A stretch of 64,000 nt of DNA from Chamaecyparis obtusa (taxonomy: Eukaryota > Streptophyta > Pinopsida > Cupressales > Cupressaceae). Made by a program: the position numbers and the translations under genes. Below, piece by piece: positions 11,502 through 23,110 of the stretch. The notes under the pieces were generated by a model that did not search any database, was not told the DNA's origin, and saw only the letters and a program-made list of their open reading frames with translations. The stretch is from the NCBI GenBank assembly GCA_027943335.1, contig BSBK01006386.1:558001-622000 (forward strand), written 5' to 3'. The stretch's first letter is position 1; each line of letters opens with the position of its first letter.

Positions 11502-12419
11502 TGTGTGCTATAAATATGTCACACTTCTATGAATCATTACATTTGAGAACACTCAAGAATGAGGCTTACAAATCGATCCATAGCTCCCTAGGCATGGAGT
11601 GCAAGGGTTTTTAAGAATGCTCTCAGCTAGAGCTATTTAGCTTATAACTTTGCTAGTAAACCATGCAATGGGAGATTCAATGAAGACAAGGGCAAGAATG
11701 CCAATATCCTCAAGAATCAAGAATGAAAATGCAATGCAATGCTATGCTAAAAATGGAAATGCAAGCTAAGCTATGAAAGGAAATATGCAAGTGTTACAAC
11801 CCAAGCTAATTAATCCATGTGAGCTAATCTAGAGCATAGAAATGAAGCTAATCTAAGAAAGCATAAATATGAAGCTAAGCTAAGGATGCTAAGAATGAGA
11901 TGTAGATGCTAAGAATGCTCCAAATCTTCAAAAGCTCCAAAGTGTACCTAGAAAACTTGCAGCATAATATTAGCATAAAAAGTTGGGGATCTAGAAATGA
12001 AGAAGATAGCTCTCCTTTTAAAGGAAATGAGAAGGAATGGACCATGGAGATTAAGAGGCAAAAGATTTAATCAACGGTGGAGCTTGAAAGAGGAGCAATC
12101 CATGTGCACACATATCCTCCAATGGGAAAAATAAGAGTTGACTTTTGTGTTCATATGAGACAAAAAGTGTTTTTTCTCTTTTTATAAAATAAGAATAATG
12201 CTTTATTTGTGCAACTTAGGATAAGAGGAAAAGTGGGGGCTTTTTATTTATTAAAAGGGGAGGGAATATTCCTTTTAATAAATAAAGACTTAGGATAAGA
12301 TGGTTAGCCCATAGAAAATAATCGAATAAATGATAAAGCTAGGATTTGATCAAGAATAAGTAATTTATGATTTAGCAAAAGGGGCTAATAGTCTCGATGA
12401 CCATTTTTAGGTGTATACA
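11502..12419 (-). repeat. Element Y 5' LTR
   Basis: This 918-bp LTR pairs with 2256-3174. It is followed on its outer side by the AATAG target duplication (12420-12424). It would carry the element promoter. I see no unambiguous TATA box. Confidence 0.93.
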
Positions 12420-14094
12420 AATAGGAGTATGTAGGATAATTGGACCTACCTTAACAGGTAAGGTAATAATACCCAGAGTTCTTTTCACAATATTATCAAA
12501 TCCACATATAGGAACATTATCAGGTTGAATGGTAGATAAATCAGCCTTAATTGCTTTGAGAATGTCCATGCTACAAATATTAAGTCTAGATCCATTATCA
12601 ATTAAGGTTCTTTGAATGATACTCTTATTAATAGAGACAACCACCATAAGAGCATCATATTGATTTTGCACCTCTAACGAAGGTAAATCATCATCAAAAA
12701 ACACAATAGGAGGTATAGAAGGCATAGCATGCATACAATCCAAAATCGAATGAATGTTTTCTTGATTAGGAGGCGTAGCAGGAAGAGTGGATAAAGGCTT
12801 TTGTAGAGCCTCATAATATGTTGGGGATGTTTGAATTAATTCCTATAGAGATATTTTGGTAGGAGTAGCACGTAATTAATCAACTAAGTTGTACTCCTTA
12901 AAGGTAGAAGGATACCTAGGCACTTGGGGAAGCATAGGTTGAGAAGGAGGTAAAGAAACTAGAACAGTAGGCTGAGGATTATTCCATGTGCGATAAGCAT
13001 GTGAAACAAAATTAGCGTTATCAAAGAAATCCAAGGGATCTCTAGGTTTACCCTTGACTATTATAGGAGGACATCCTTTTACCATCATCAAAGGTTTAGG
13101 AAATATCATTTTCGGTTTATCAATGTTACAAATAGTGAGACATGAAGGAAACCATGCACACACCCTATGGTAAAGGTCAATTGGAGAGGTTGTGGAGGAG
13201 AGTGAAATAGGAATAGGATCCATGGAGACCATATTCGTAACATTTTCATCCTCACTACCATGTTCCTCATTAGAGATTGTATCCTCTTGTATAATAAAAG
13301 CATCATCAAAGTACACAAAACAAGAATCATACATGTTGAATACAAAGAAAGTACTAAAAGCATGAAAAATAGAAATATTTTTGTATTTTTGAAGGAATTT
13401 TATAATTTGTTTATTTTTTGGATTTTTGAAATATAAATGCAAGAAATAAATCTACAAGATTTAAATCTAACACCATAAAAGAAAGAGTTGTCGTAAATAG
13501 GTTCACCAAAATACATTATGCATAGGTGTATGCATAGAAAGTAAAGATCTTTTAGCTTTAGCATGAGCACGACACTTTTTATGATGTTCATTAGCAGATC
13601 AGTTACATTTTGATTTATTTGAAATAGGATGAGAAATAGGAGGAACAATCAGAGGATCCTTCATAGGTTCTTTAGGAAGATCAATAGGATTATCAACCAC
13701 AGGAGGAACAATCATAGGATCTTTGATAGATTTGGTAGGAGAAACTTGATTAACAGAACTAGAAGCCATAGTTAAAGGAGGTATTGGAGGTGTAGGTAAA
13801 AGACCATGATTAAGATCCATAGGAGGTATGCTTAATTGCAAAATGTTACGATGCTTATAAGCTTGATACAATTGAAAAAGATTATCAGGGTGAGGAGTAC
13901 ATGAATTAGGTAATGAAGGCCAGAAGAAATCAAGAGCAGCTAGAAGGTTGATATAGACTATGATTGATCATCTTCACTTCTCCATCATGAATGAACTTAA
14001 GACACTTATGGATAGGTGAAGCAATAGCATGCATAGCAGTCAACCAAGGCAAACCTAGCTTAACTTGAAATTGGTCAGAAGTAGGAACACCATT
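12420..14094 (-). pseudogene. Relic X, right part: protease and linker of Ty3/gypsy
   Basis: Read leftwards, 13930-14094 encodes LGLPWLTAMHAIASPIHKC, which resembles the end of a plant gypsy protease. Then comes a proline-rich linker (13599-13871, PPIPPLTMASSSV), an acidic stretch (12876-13442), and at 12420-12743 a protease active-site region with TLIDNGSRLNICS and GIITLPVKVGPIILHT. The last part continues in sense into 2255 once element Y is ignored. The order is odd because a protease-end motif appears before a protease-start motif, so two decayed elements may be fused. The right edge is a sharp junction at about 14094 with opposite-strand chromovirus integrase. Confidence 0.75.
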
Positions 14095-14910
14095 CAGAAG
14101 AAGATGAATACTGATTTGAAGTTTAGTTATACATTTCACCCTCAGATAGATGGACAAACTAAAGTTGTGAATAGAAGTTTAGGAAACTTTTTGAGATGTT
14201 TAGTTGGAGATAAGCCTACTAATTGGGATTTAGTTTTGGCAAAAGCAGAGTTTGCATATAATAATTTGGTGAATAGAAGCACTAAGAGGACACCATTTGA
14301 GATTGTTACTAAATTTCATCCTAAGGGAACCATAGAGTTGAGAGATTTACCTACTAAGACAAGAAGAAGTTCTGAAGCTAATCAATTTGCAGAATACATG
14401 AGAACTTTACATGATGAAGTTAAAAGGAATTTAGAGGACAGTAATCTAAAATATAAATAGAGAGTAGACAAGAGAAGGAGAAATAAATATTTTTAATTTG
14501 GAGATGAGGTTATGATTCATTTGAAGAAGAATACATTTCCATTTGGTACCTATAATAAGCTAAAAATGAAGAAGTTTGGACCTTGTAAGATTCTGAAGAA
14601 GTTTGACAGTGAAAATGTTTATGAAGTAGAATTGCCAAAGGACATGGATATATCACCTATATTTAACATTGCTGATATCTTTGAGTACTTTGAATCAAGT
14701 GATGAGATAGAAGATGATCTGGACTATCCTAAGAAGACCAGAGGTAGCATTGAAAAGATCTTGAATAGAAGAGTTGGCAAGAGTACAAGAGGAAAAGACT
14801 ACGTGGAATATCTAGTTCATTGGAAGAACAAGCCAGTTGAGGACAGTTCATGGATTACACAAGCTGAGTTGGATATTTATGATTTAGGTCAGAATATGAG
14901 TAGTTCCTAA
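14095..14910 (+). pseudogene. Chromovirus A integrase C-terminal part and chromodomain
   Basis: This is the 3' end of a Ty3/gypsy chromovirus pol. It starts mid-integrase with SYTFHPQIDGQTKVVNRSLG, the region around the third catalytic residue. The usual glutamate is replaced by lysine (QTKVVN for QTEVVN). WDLVLAKAEFAYN and RTPFEIV follow. After in-frame stops at 14458-14460 and 14494-14496 the same frame continues through MIHLKKNTF and FGPCKILKKF (a GPY/F-like module). It ends in a chromodomain (about 14740-14880; KILNRRVGKSTRGKDYVEYL, VHWKNKPVEDSSW). Chromodomains steer integration to chromatin. The 5' part is cut off at 14095. Defective. Confidence 0.88.
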
Positions 14911-14944
14911 TGTGGACATCATCTCTTTGTTTACCCCAGGTGTC

Positions 14945-15701
14945 TGATGCAGGAGCATCTTGGGTCTTTGAGAAATCTTGCATCAACCAAAAACATTTCC
15001 TAACTTTTGTACCTATTTGCTGTTGCTTTCTTTATAATCTTTGAATTTGATGGTTTCTTGGTGTGAAAATATTAAATTATGTTGAGGACCTATTTGGAAA
15101 CCTTCTCCTATGAGCACATAAAGTTTGGATGGACTATTTCAAAGTTACAGTTGTTTTCCTTACCGTCGGAACAACATTTTCCTGTAGTTTTAGTGTTGAT
15201 TGTTCATGTTAGCACTCTTGATCTATAAGGAATTATCCTTTTATAAATTAAGTAGCTTTAGAGGACCTAAATTAATATAATTTCCCAAGAGAACAAGCCC
15301 CAATTCATTATGAGTAAAAACTTATGCCCATTTTTCCTCGGGACCTGTTTTCTACTAGTTTTTGAGTGAAACATGTGGTGTTTCTTCTTGCGATATTCTG
15401 TGTGATCAAATTGGACCTTGTGCCCTTAAATGAATTTTATTGGGTCATGTGAGGATCTAAATCCAAAGGTTCATCAATTTATATTCATTCTAGCATTAGT
15501 TTTGGTTTAAATCTTCTAGACTAGACCTATATTGTAATTAAAATGCCAAACTGGCTGACCTGTGGCTTAGCTGGCTATATAAGCGGTCTAGATTGATGTA
15601 GTAGGGCATTAAGAGGGTGGTAAGAACATAATTATCAAGATACATCATTGAAGAGAAAGATAGGATGTGAGATGTGACTTTGAATTCATAATTCTCATTG
15701 T
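14945..15701 (+). repeat. Chromovirus A 3' LTR, left part
   Basis: It begins TGATGCAGGAGCATCTTGGG, 35 bp after the chromodomain stop, and is the same family as the LTRs at 33496-34470, 46366-47340 and 58864-59418 (reverse strand). A TATATAAG promoter motif lies at 15576-15583. The LTR is interrupted after TGT (15699-15701) by transposon P and resumes at 31148. Confidence 0.88.
15576..15583 (+). promoter_or_regulatory. TATA box of chromovirus A LTR
   Basis: TATATAAG in the middle of the LTR. The same motif occurs at the equivalent place in the reverse-strand family LTRs, for example near 33838-33845. Confidence 0.55.
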
Positions 15702-15712
15702 TACTAGTACAT

Positions 15713-16020
15713 TTTGGCAAATATGTGACTACATGACTAAACCTTTTAGTCACATGACCAAAATTGATCATATTCTACTAATATTTTGTACTTCACAAAT
15801 ATAAATGACTAAATACGTGAGTAATTTGATCATAAGGTTAAATCACAAGTGCAAAAAAATAAAAATGATTAAATAGATGATCAAATAACTGACTAATTAA
15901 ATGATTAAACAATTAGTCACTCATAATTAATTACCCAAACAAAATTTACTAAATAAATGATTAAATTAATGACTACATAATTAGTCACCTAAACAAAATG
16001 ACTAAACGAATGATTATACC
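15713..16020. repeat. Left subterminal repeats of P
   Basis: Many short copies of TGACTAAA, TTAGTCAC and ATGATTAAA in both orientations sit in very A+T-rich DNA directly inside the left terminus. In CACTA elements such arrays bind the element-encoded regulatory protein, and the right end has a matching array. Confidence 0.7.
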
Positions 16021-18712
16021 TCATTTATAATTATAACATTTGAATATAATATCATAGACTTGGAAATTCCAATTTACAAATAATTCTTTCTTGTCAATAG
16101 GCTTATTGTGCGAGAAATCTTATATGTACAACTAGTTTTTATTAGTTACATATTGGTTTTAAGTTTAGTTTGTATATATAGCAGCGCGTGTAATTTCCTT
16201 AGTAATCGGCTCTCTATTTAATAATAATAATGATATGGGTACTAGATTCTCTTGAATCCCTAATTGAATTATAAAAAAACTTCATAACTAAATGTACACA
16301 CGACAAATAAGAGCCATGGTAAATTCAAACCAATATGCAATCACTCTAGAGAAATAGTAAACTCTAACATCCTCTTCAAACAATAACTTTTTTTTAAACT
16401 AATATCATTCATAACAAATTCAACTTATAATTGTTGAACAACAACATAATAGGCATTTTAAATCATGGGTAGACGAAGTGATGCATCTTCTTGTGTACAT
16501 AAAAGACCGATGTGAATGTATCTTGATACTTGCATCCCCTCAATACTCTCAAATATATCTTTGTTAATTATATCAATATATTTCCTTTGCTATAATATTT
16601 CTATACCTAAAAAAAATATGCATACACTTTCATATTAAAAACTGTAGTTTTTTTATTAAATTAATAAAATATGAATATATATTAAAACTATATAAAAAAA
16701 AGTTATAGGAAAATATAAAATAGTTTCAATATATAAAATGGTATCTAATTACATATGAGAACTAATTATAAATTGCAAGCGCTACCTAATAATATAATAA
16801 TACATGATAAAAATAAAATATATGACATACTTTATCTTACCCTACTAATCGACTTCAATATCTGCAAAAATTTTCATTTGAGCGGGAAGAGGAAGGGCAT
16901 CACACAAAGGGCATCACTTCGCGCGCAGAAGGCATGCATTTTGGGCAGGAGAGCGGGAAGAAATCACAAGAAAAGAAGAAGATTTTGTAATAAAATCTCA
17001 AATTCCTTTCGCTGCTTTAAGGTTTTTTTCACAAGCTTCAATATCTTCCATCCATCCAGGGTTTTAACTGGTTTTCCCTTAAGAAAAACATCTACACAGA
17101 GAATTTTTTGTTGAAGGATCAATTCTGGACGCAAGAGAACCCTGCATTGAAGGTATGTTCAATGAATAGTGTGTATGTTTTTGTATTTATGCACTATAAT
17201 CGTATAATGCATGTTGGGTCTTTTTTTATGTTAGAAGTTTTATGTTAGAAATGTTCAAGAAGGATATGTGCAACCTTCTTTCCACAATCATACCCAGCCA
17301 TTGATCCAATCAAATAGTCTTCATGATGCATTCCTTTAACTCGGCAATTGCCTAGTTGTGGTCATAAGGTTTAGAATTGAGATTCAGAATGACTATAGAA
17401 TTGAGATTCAGAATGACTAAGTGTAGGGTATGTACAGTGGCATTAGAGGATTTTAACTTAGAGGTGCAGATGAACTAATTCCACTGTCTGGTTGGATGCT
17501 AATTGGTTGAGGAGAGCAGTTTAAGGGCTTCATCACTAGCATCACTAGTAAGGTGGCACCTTCTTTTATATATTATTTTTATTAATATATAAAAATAGTA
17601 ATATCATTTAATCTTTTCTGAATCCAATTTTACGGTACCAAGACAACCCCTATTTGATTATTGTCTTCAAATAGCCTTAAATTTCAAGTATGAACTCTGA
17701 ACACGTTGAACAATATAGGTTGACTTTGTCAATTTAGATGAGTTTTCAATGTGGACTAAGAACTAGTAGAGATTGTCAAGGCAATATGGGTATAGCATGT
17801 CTATTTAATATAGATTTCTATCATTCAGGACTACTCTTGAATGACTTACTTTTTTTTCTTTTACCTTTTTTCCTATCAGAATTGGCTAATGCTTGTTGTA
17901 AATCATTTCTCAGTGCATGTTACACATTGTTTTCCAGCTATTTTGTAGTTACATTCTTCTTCTTCTTCTTGCATTACACAATAGAAAGGCTATGCTTTTT
18001 GTTCCTGATTAATGAGTGTTTCCATAGAATACTTGTCTCTTCTTGTAATACTCTCCTCACCTAGATTGGGTCATAGCATTTAGGACATAACTATTTATCA
18101 ATTTCTTGATTGCTACTTTTATTCTATGATATAAAGCTTGTTGATCTCCAGTACCTGATTATATTACTAAGTGCACCTAATTTTAGAGGTCTAGCACTGC
18201 AATCAAAATATTAGTAGTAGGCAATTACCACCAATGATAGCTAAATGTCTCGATAATTTTCCATGACCTTCTATCATGAAGTTCATTGATTTTTTACCTT
18301 AGTTGTTTGAATTAGAATCTGGACATCTGTATGTTATGGGGCAACTGATGGAATTGGAAGTAGTACATCTTGAAATTCCCATAGTCATAGTCTTTGTCAT
18401 GCATTGCATGGTGTCATAGTCTACTTTATGTGATGAGTTAATGGAAGAAATCTCTGGCAAGACAGTTCCCTTTCATACAACATATTCTGTGTATCATCAT
18501 ATTCCAATCCCATTTGGTCATTCCCAATTTTTGAAGAAGTTGTCATAGTATTAATCTTTAATTTTTTCTGAATCAGGGATATTAATGTTACATTTTTCTA
18601 CTTTACAAACAAGCTTAAATTTTGTTTTCTCCTTTAATTGGACCAAAACAGCACTGTTGTGAGACTCTATCCTGCTCATATCAGATATGTTGGATTTTAT
18701 CTGTAGACAATA
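16021..18712. other. P interior, left: non-coding with a candidate leader exon
   Basis: Mostly A+T-rich with no recognisable protein. The exception is about 16878-17150, which is less A+T-rich, pyrimidine/purine patchy, and ends GAAG followed by GTATGTTC, a good splice-donor context. It looks like an untranslated first exon and could be the 5' end of the captured RIBA gene, but I cannot confirm this by sequence homology. Confidence 0.35.
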
Positions 18713-20649
18713 TGATGTAGAGAATCATCATTGGAACAACCAAAACACTTCATCTCTTCAAATGGAGGCAAAACACTTAACAAATCCTTCATTAGGTCTT
18801 AACGTGGGGTTGAGGCATCTAATGCCTATTAGCAAGGTCACTCTCAAACAATCACTCTTACTCCATAAACACATTAACCAATTCCAAAACATAAGTTCTT
18901 CAAGGTAGAAACTGACTCAATAGTTCATCTTACCACCTTTTGTCCTTGTTGATTCTTCACCATTCCTTACCATAGTCTTGTCCATTCACCTAATGTCCTT
19001 TTGTACTCTTAGGCCCTTTATCTATCAAGTCTCTGTCCATCATAACATTCCTCAACACGGTTCTATCCTGCACATTCTCTTGTCACAAATACATTTCACA
19101 TTTGTTCACTTAATTAACACTGTCCAACATTAGTGAATCCATACTATTTGGACCATTCAAGAAGATATCTAAACACTTCACACAAATAGACAAGTATTGT
19201 CCATTAACCTTGATAACATGCAATTCATCTTTACTATTTTGAAAACATGCACTATAACTTCTCATTGTCCCTGTAGACTTTTCCTTAACCTAGGGTTTCT
19301 ACCACCTTCACACACCTTAATAAACCTCAAACAAAATGTTATCAAAGTTCTCAAACTCACATCTCATCAATTGTTACCAAAACCCCACTTAAAAAAAATA
19401 AATCTCAAAACTGCCACCTTGCTGCCCTCTAGATAGACCTTGGGACAGTCAAAATAACTTTTGGAAGAAAAAATATTTTAAAGATCCCTCTGGTGATGTT
19501 GTCCTAAATTAGTTTCTTAAAAACATACAAAAATTTGGGAAAGATCCAACGGTGGGTTTATGAGATATGATCCCTGTAACAGCACCCAATTTTCTGTGAC
19601 TGTTCTATCTTCAACACAAGAAATTTTCTGCAACAGTCCACTATGGCTCGACTGTTCTCTTAACATACTAAACCAAATCAAATAAAAATTGATGCATTGG
19701 AAAGCTTATGGAATCTAGTTTCTAATGAATCTAGAATAGTCATTTTTCATTGGGTGATTCAATAGAAACCTAAACCATTCTCGCACAGCTCCATTAATGA
19801 GGGTTTCAGACAGTTTTGATAAATCCTCTAAGATCTCTGCTCACACTTCATGGCCAAAGCTCCAAATGAATTGAAAACATTCATAAGACATCTAAACAAC
19901 ATTTCAAAGCAAGAAACTAAGACATGCAATGCATTTATTCACTGTTACATGCTTACAACAGCAACTGTCATGACAGAAAACCAGAAAAATCAAATGAAAC
20001 TTGCAATAAAGCATTTGTAATCACCAAAATCTTATTTCCAAGTCATGCAATATATAAAAATCTCATTCATCCTTCAAGTCTTTATTACATTCATGCCAAA
20101 AATAGCATTAAAACTTCTGCACTTAACTGTATACAGTCAGAGGTGCTTAGGATTTTGCAATAAAATGCACCCTCTGATCTTCTGATCTCTAAAACCTATC
20201 CTCCTCTATGCTTTGCACGACCCAAAACAAGGACTAAATACACATTTCATGACAGTTACATTTGACTCTTTGTCTTCCCTCTCTCATTGCATCTTTTGCA
20301 TGCAACTTTTCCAATTCTCAAAACAACAACATTACATCTTTTCTTGCTTTTTTTCACATTTTTGACCTTGTGACCACTTCCCAAGGTAAATGCACCTCAA
20401 AATACATTCAAATGGTTTATTTAATGACAATTACATAATCTCTACCCTTTTGAGGGTCATTTGACAACTTTACAACATTAAGACCTCTCAGGACCTAAAT
20501 AGGACATATCAACAATAATGGCTTCCAGAGCCTTACAACTTAATACAATTGAATACAAACAATTGACTTAACCATATTACATTGAAAATGGGATTAAAAT
20601 ATTGATCTTTGAACCCCTGTTCTTCCTGATCTTGCATGCACCTGCATCA
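18713..20649 (-). repeat. Element Z 3' LTR
   Basis: A 1,937-bp LTR, near identical to 21222-23105 but keeping a 53-bp segment (about 18940-18992) that the other copy lacks. Small open frames in it are mirrored exactly in the other LTR and show no protein features. Confidence 0.9.
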
Positions 20650-21221
20650 TACTGCCTGGCTTGAAAAATTTCCAAGTCCCTTGGAAATGTGGATTTTTAG
20701 TGACCTGCAACTTCTTCTTCTTTGTCTTTACATCTTTGCCTCTTGTCTTCTTTCTAGTACCTCTGCTATTTCAAATCTTCAATCAATCTTAGTTTGACTC
20801 CTCATAATGGAGTTCATCCTGGCTCAAGGTGCTGCTACCAATCATAAGTCCACCCTTCAGTGCTGCTTCACAACTCACCAACAACTTTGTCCCTCACTTG
20901 GGAGTCCCTCTTGCCTCTCTCCCCAAGACTTTTGGTGACACACAAAGGACCATCCATCTCACCCAACAGCAGATCCTGGAAGATGCCTCACCTTCTTTGT
21001 GCCATGCACCTTCTACCCAGCTTCATCCCTATTGGAGAATGGTCATGACAGACCTCTCATGTCTTCCCACACAAAATGAACACCAACATGCAGCTTGATG
21101 GACATGCACCTGCAACCACAACTCTATCAGCAAGAATCAAATAAACAAACTTTCATGGGCCAGGTCCTGGTGTGAGTTTCTACCTCTCACACACTCAGGA
21201 GCTTCTAGCTCTGATACCACT
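20650..21221 (-). other. Element Z internal region with PBS
   Basis: A 572-bp body. The PBS on the minus strand is at 21208-21219 (TGGTATCAGAGC). No recognisable coding sequence. The PPT next to the 3' LTR is weak. Confidence 0.75.
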
Positions 21222-23105
21222 TGATGCAGAGAATCATCATTGGAACAACCAAAACACTTCATCTCTTCAAATGGAGGCAAAACACTTAACAAATCCTTCA
21301 TTAGGTCTCAACGTGGGGTTGAGGCATCTAATGCCTATTAGCAAGGTCACTCTCAAACAATCACTCTTACCCCATAAACACATTAACCAATTCCAAAACA
21401 TAAGTTCTTCAAGGTAGAAACTGACTCAATAGTTCATCTTACCACCTTTTGTCCTTTTGTACTCTTAGGCCCTTTATCTATCAAGTCTCTGTCCATCATA
21501 ACATTCCTCAACACGATTCTGTCCTGCACATTCTCTTGTCACAAATACATTTCACATTTGTTCACTTAATTAACACTGTCCAACATTAGTGAATCCATAC
21601 TATTTGGACCATTCAAGAAGATATCTAAACACTTCACACAAATAGACAAGTATTGTCCATTAACCTTGATAACATGCAATTCATCTTTACTATTTTGAAA
21701 ACATGCACTATAACTTCTCACTGTCCCTGCAGACTTTTCCTTAACCTAGGGTTTCTACCACCTTCACACACCTTAATAAACCTCAAACAAAATGTTATCA
21801 AAGTTCTCAAACTCACATCTCATCAATTGTTACCAAAACCCCACTTAAAAAAAATAAATCTCAAAACTGCCACCTTGCTGCCCTCTAGATAGACCTTGGG
21901 ACAGTCAAAATAAATTTTGGAAGAAAAAATATTTTAAAGATCCATCTGGTGACGTTGTCCTAAATTAGTCTCTTAACAACATACAAAAATTTGGGAAAGA
22001 TCCAACAGTGGGTTTATGACATATGATCCCTGTAACAGCACCCAATTTTCTGTGACTGTTCTATCTTCAACACAAGAAATTTTTTGCAACAGTCCACTAT
22101 GGCTCGACTGTTCTCTTAACATACTAAACTAAATCAAATAAAAATTGATGCATTGGAAAGCTTATGGAATCTAGTTTCTAATGAATCTAGAATAGTCATT
22201 TTTCATTGGGTGATTCAATAGAAACTTAAACCATTCTCGTACAGCTCCATTAATGAGGGTTTCAGACAGTTTTGATAAATCCTCTAAGATCTCTGTTCAC
22301 ACTTCATGGCCAAAGCTCCAAATGAATTGAAAACATTCATAAGACATCTAAACAACATTTCAAAGCAAGAAACTAAGACATGAAATGCATTTATTCACTG
22401 TTACATGCTTACAACAACAACTGTCATGATAGAAAACCAGAAAAATCAAATGAAACTTGCAACAAAGCATTTGTAATCACCAAAATCTTATTTCCAAGTC
22501 ATGCAATATATAAAAATCTCATTCATCCTTCAAGTCTTGATTACATTCATGCCAAAAATGGCATTAAAACTTCTGCACTTAACTGTATATAGTCAGAGGT
22601 GCTTAGGATTTTGCAATAAAATGCACCCTCTGATCTTCTGATCTCTAAAACCTATCCTCCTCTATGCTTTGCATGACCCAAAACAAGGACTAAATACACA
22701 TTTCATGACAGTTACATTTGACTTTTTGTCTTCCCTCTCTCGTTGCATCTTTTGCATGCAACTTTTCCAATTCTCAAAACAACAACATTACATCTTTTCT
22801 TGCTTTTTTTCACATTTTTTACCTTGTGACCACTTCCTAAGGTAAATGCACCTCAAAATACATTCAAATGGTTTATTTAATGACAATTACATAATCTCTA
22901 CCCTTTTGAGGGTCATTTGACAACTTTACAACATTAAGACCTCTCAGGACCTAAATAGGACATATCAACAATAATGGCTTCCAGAGCCTTACAACTTAAT
23001 ACAATTGAATACAAACAATTGACTTAACCATATTACATTGAAAATGGGATTAAAATATTGATCTTTGAACCCTTGTTCTTCCTGATCTTGCATGCACCTG
23101 CATCA
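21222..23105 (-). repeat. Element Z 5' LTR
   Basis: An 1,884-bp LTR. Compared with the 3' LTR it lacks 53 bp between two TGTCCTT copies, consistent with slippage or recombination between short direct repeats. Confidence 0.9.
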
Positions 23106-23110
23106 CAATA

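Larger units (their letters stand above)
2256..12419 (-). mobile_element. Element Y: Ty3/gypsy LTR retrotransposon lacking RT
   Basis: Y is a 10,164-bp minus-strand element bounded by two near-identical LTRs (2256-3174 and 11502-12419). The target duplication AATAG lies at 2251-2255 and 12420-12424. In the sense direction the order is LTR, PBS, a 2.2-kb leader, gag, protease, an RNase H/integrase remnant, a long non-coding 3' region, PPT, LTR. Reverse transcriptase and the integrase core are absent and gag carries a frameshift, so this copy could move only with borrowed enzymes, if at all. It is inserted within the protease coding of relic X, which is on the same strand. By eye the LTRs differ at about 20-25 positions, suggesting a fairly recent insertion. 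Confidence 0.92.
18713..23105 (-). mobile_element. Element Z: short-bodied non-autonomous LTR retrotransposon
   Basis: Two long direct repeats (18713-20649 and 21222-23105) with TGATG...CATCA ends flank only 572 bp. The 5-bp duplication CAATA lies at 18708-18712 and 23106-23110. Immediately inside the right LTR the minus strand reads TGGTATCAGAGC, the standard initiator-methionine-tRNA primer site, so the element is on the minus strand. The interior has no gag or pol. With about 1.9-kb LTRs it fits the large non-autonomous class in LTR length but has an unusually small body. It is inserted in transposon P. Confidence 0.9.

Noticed and set aside
19197..21892. An identical 79-residue frame found twice (19197-19436 and 21653-21892)
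   Set aside because: The two copies are at the same position in the two LTRs of element Z. Identity reflects LTR duplication, not protein conservation, and there is no recognisable domain.
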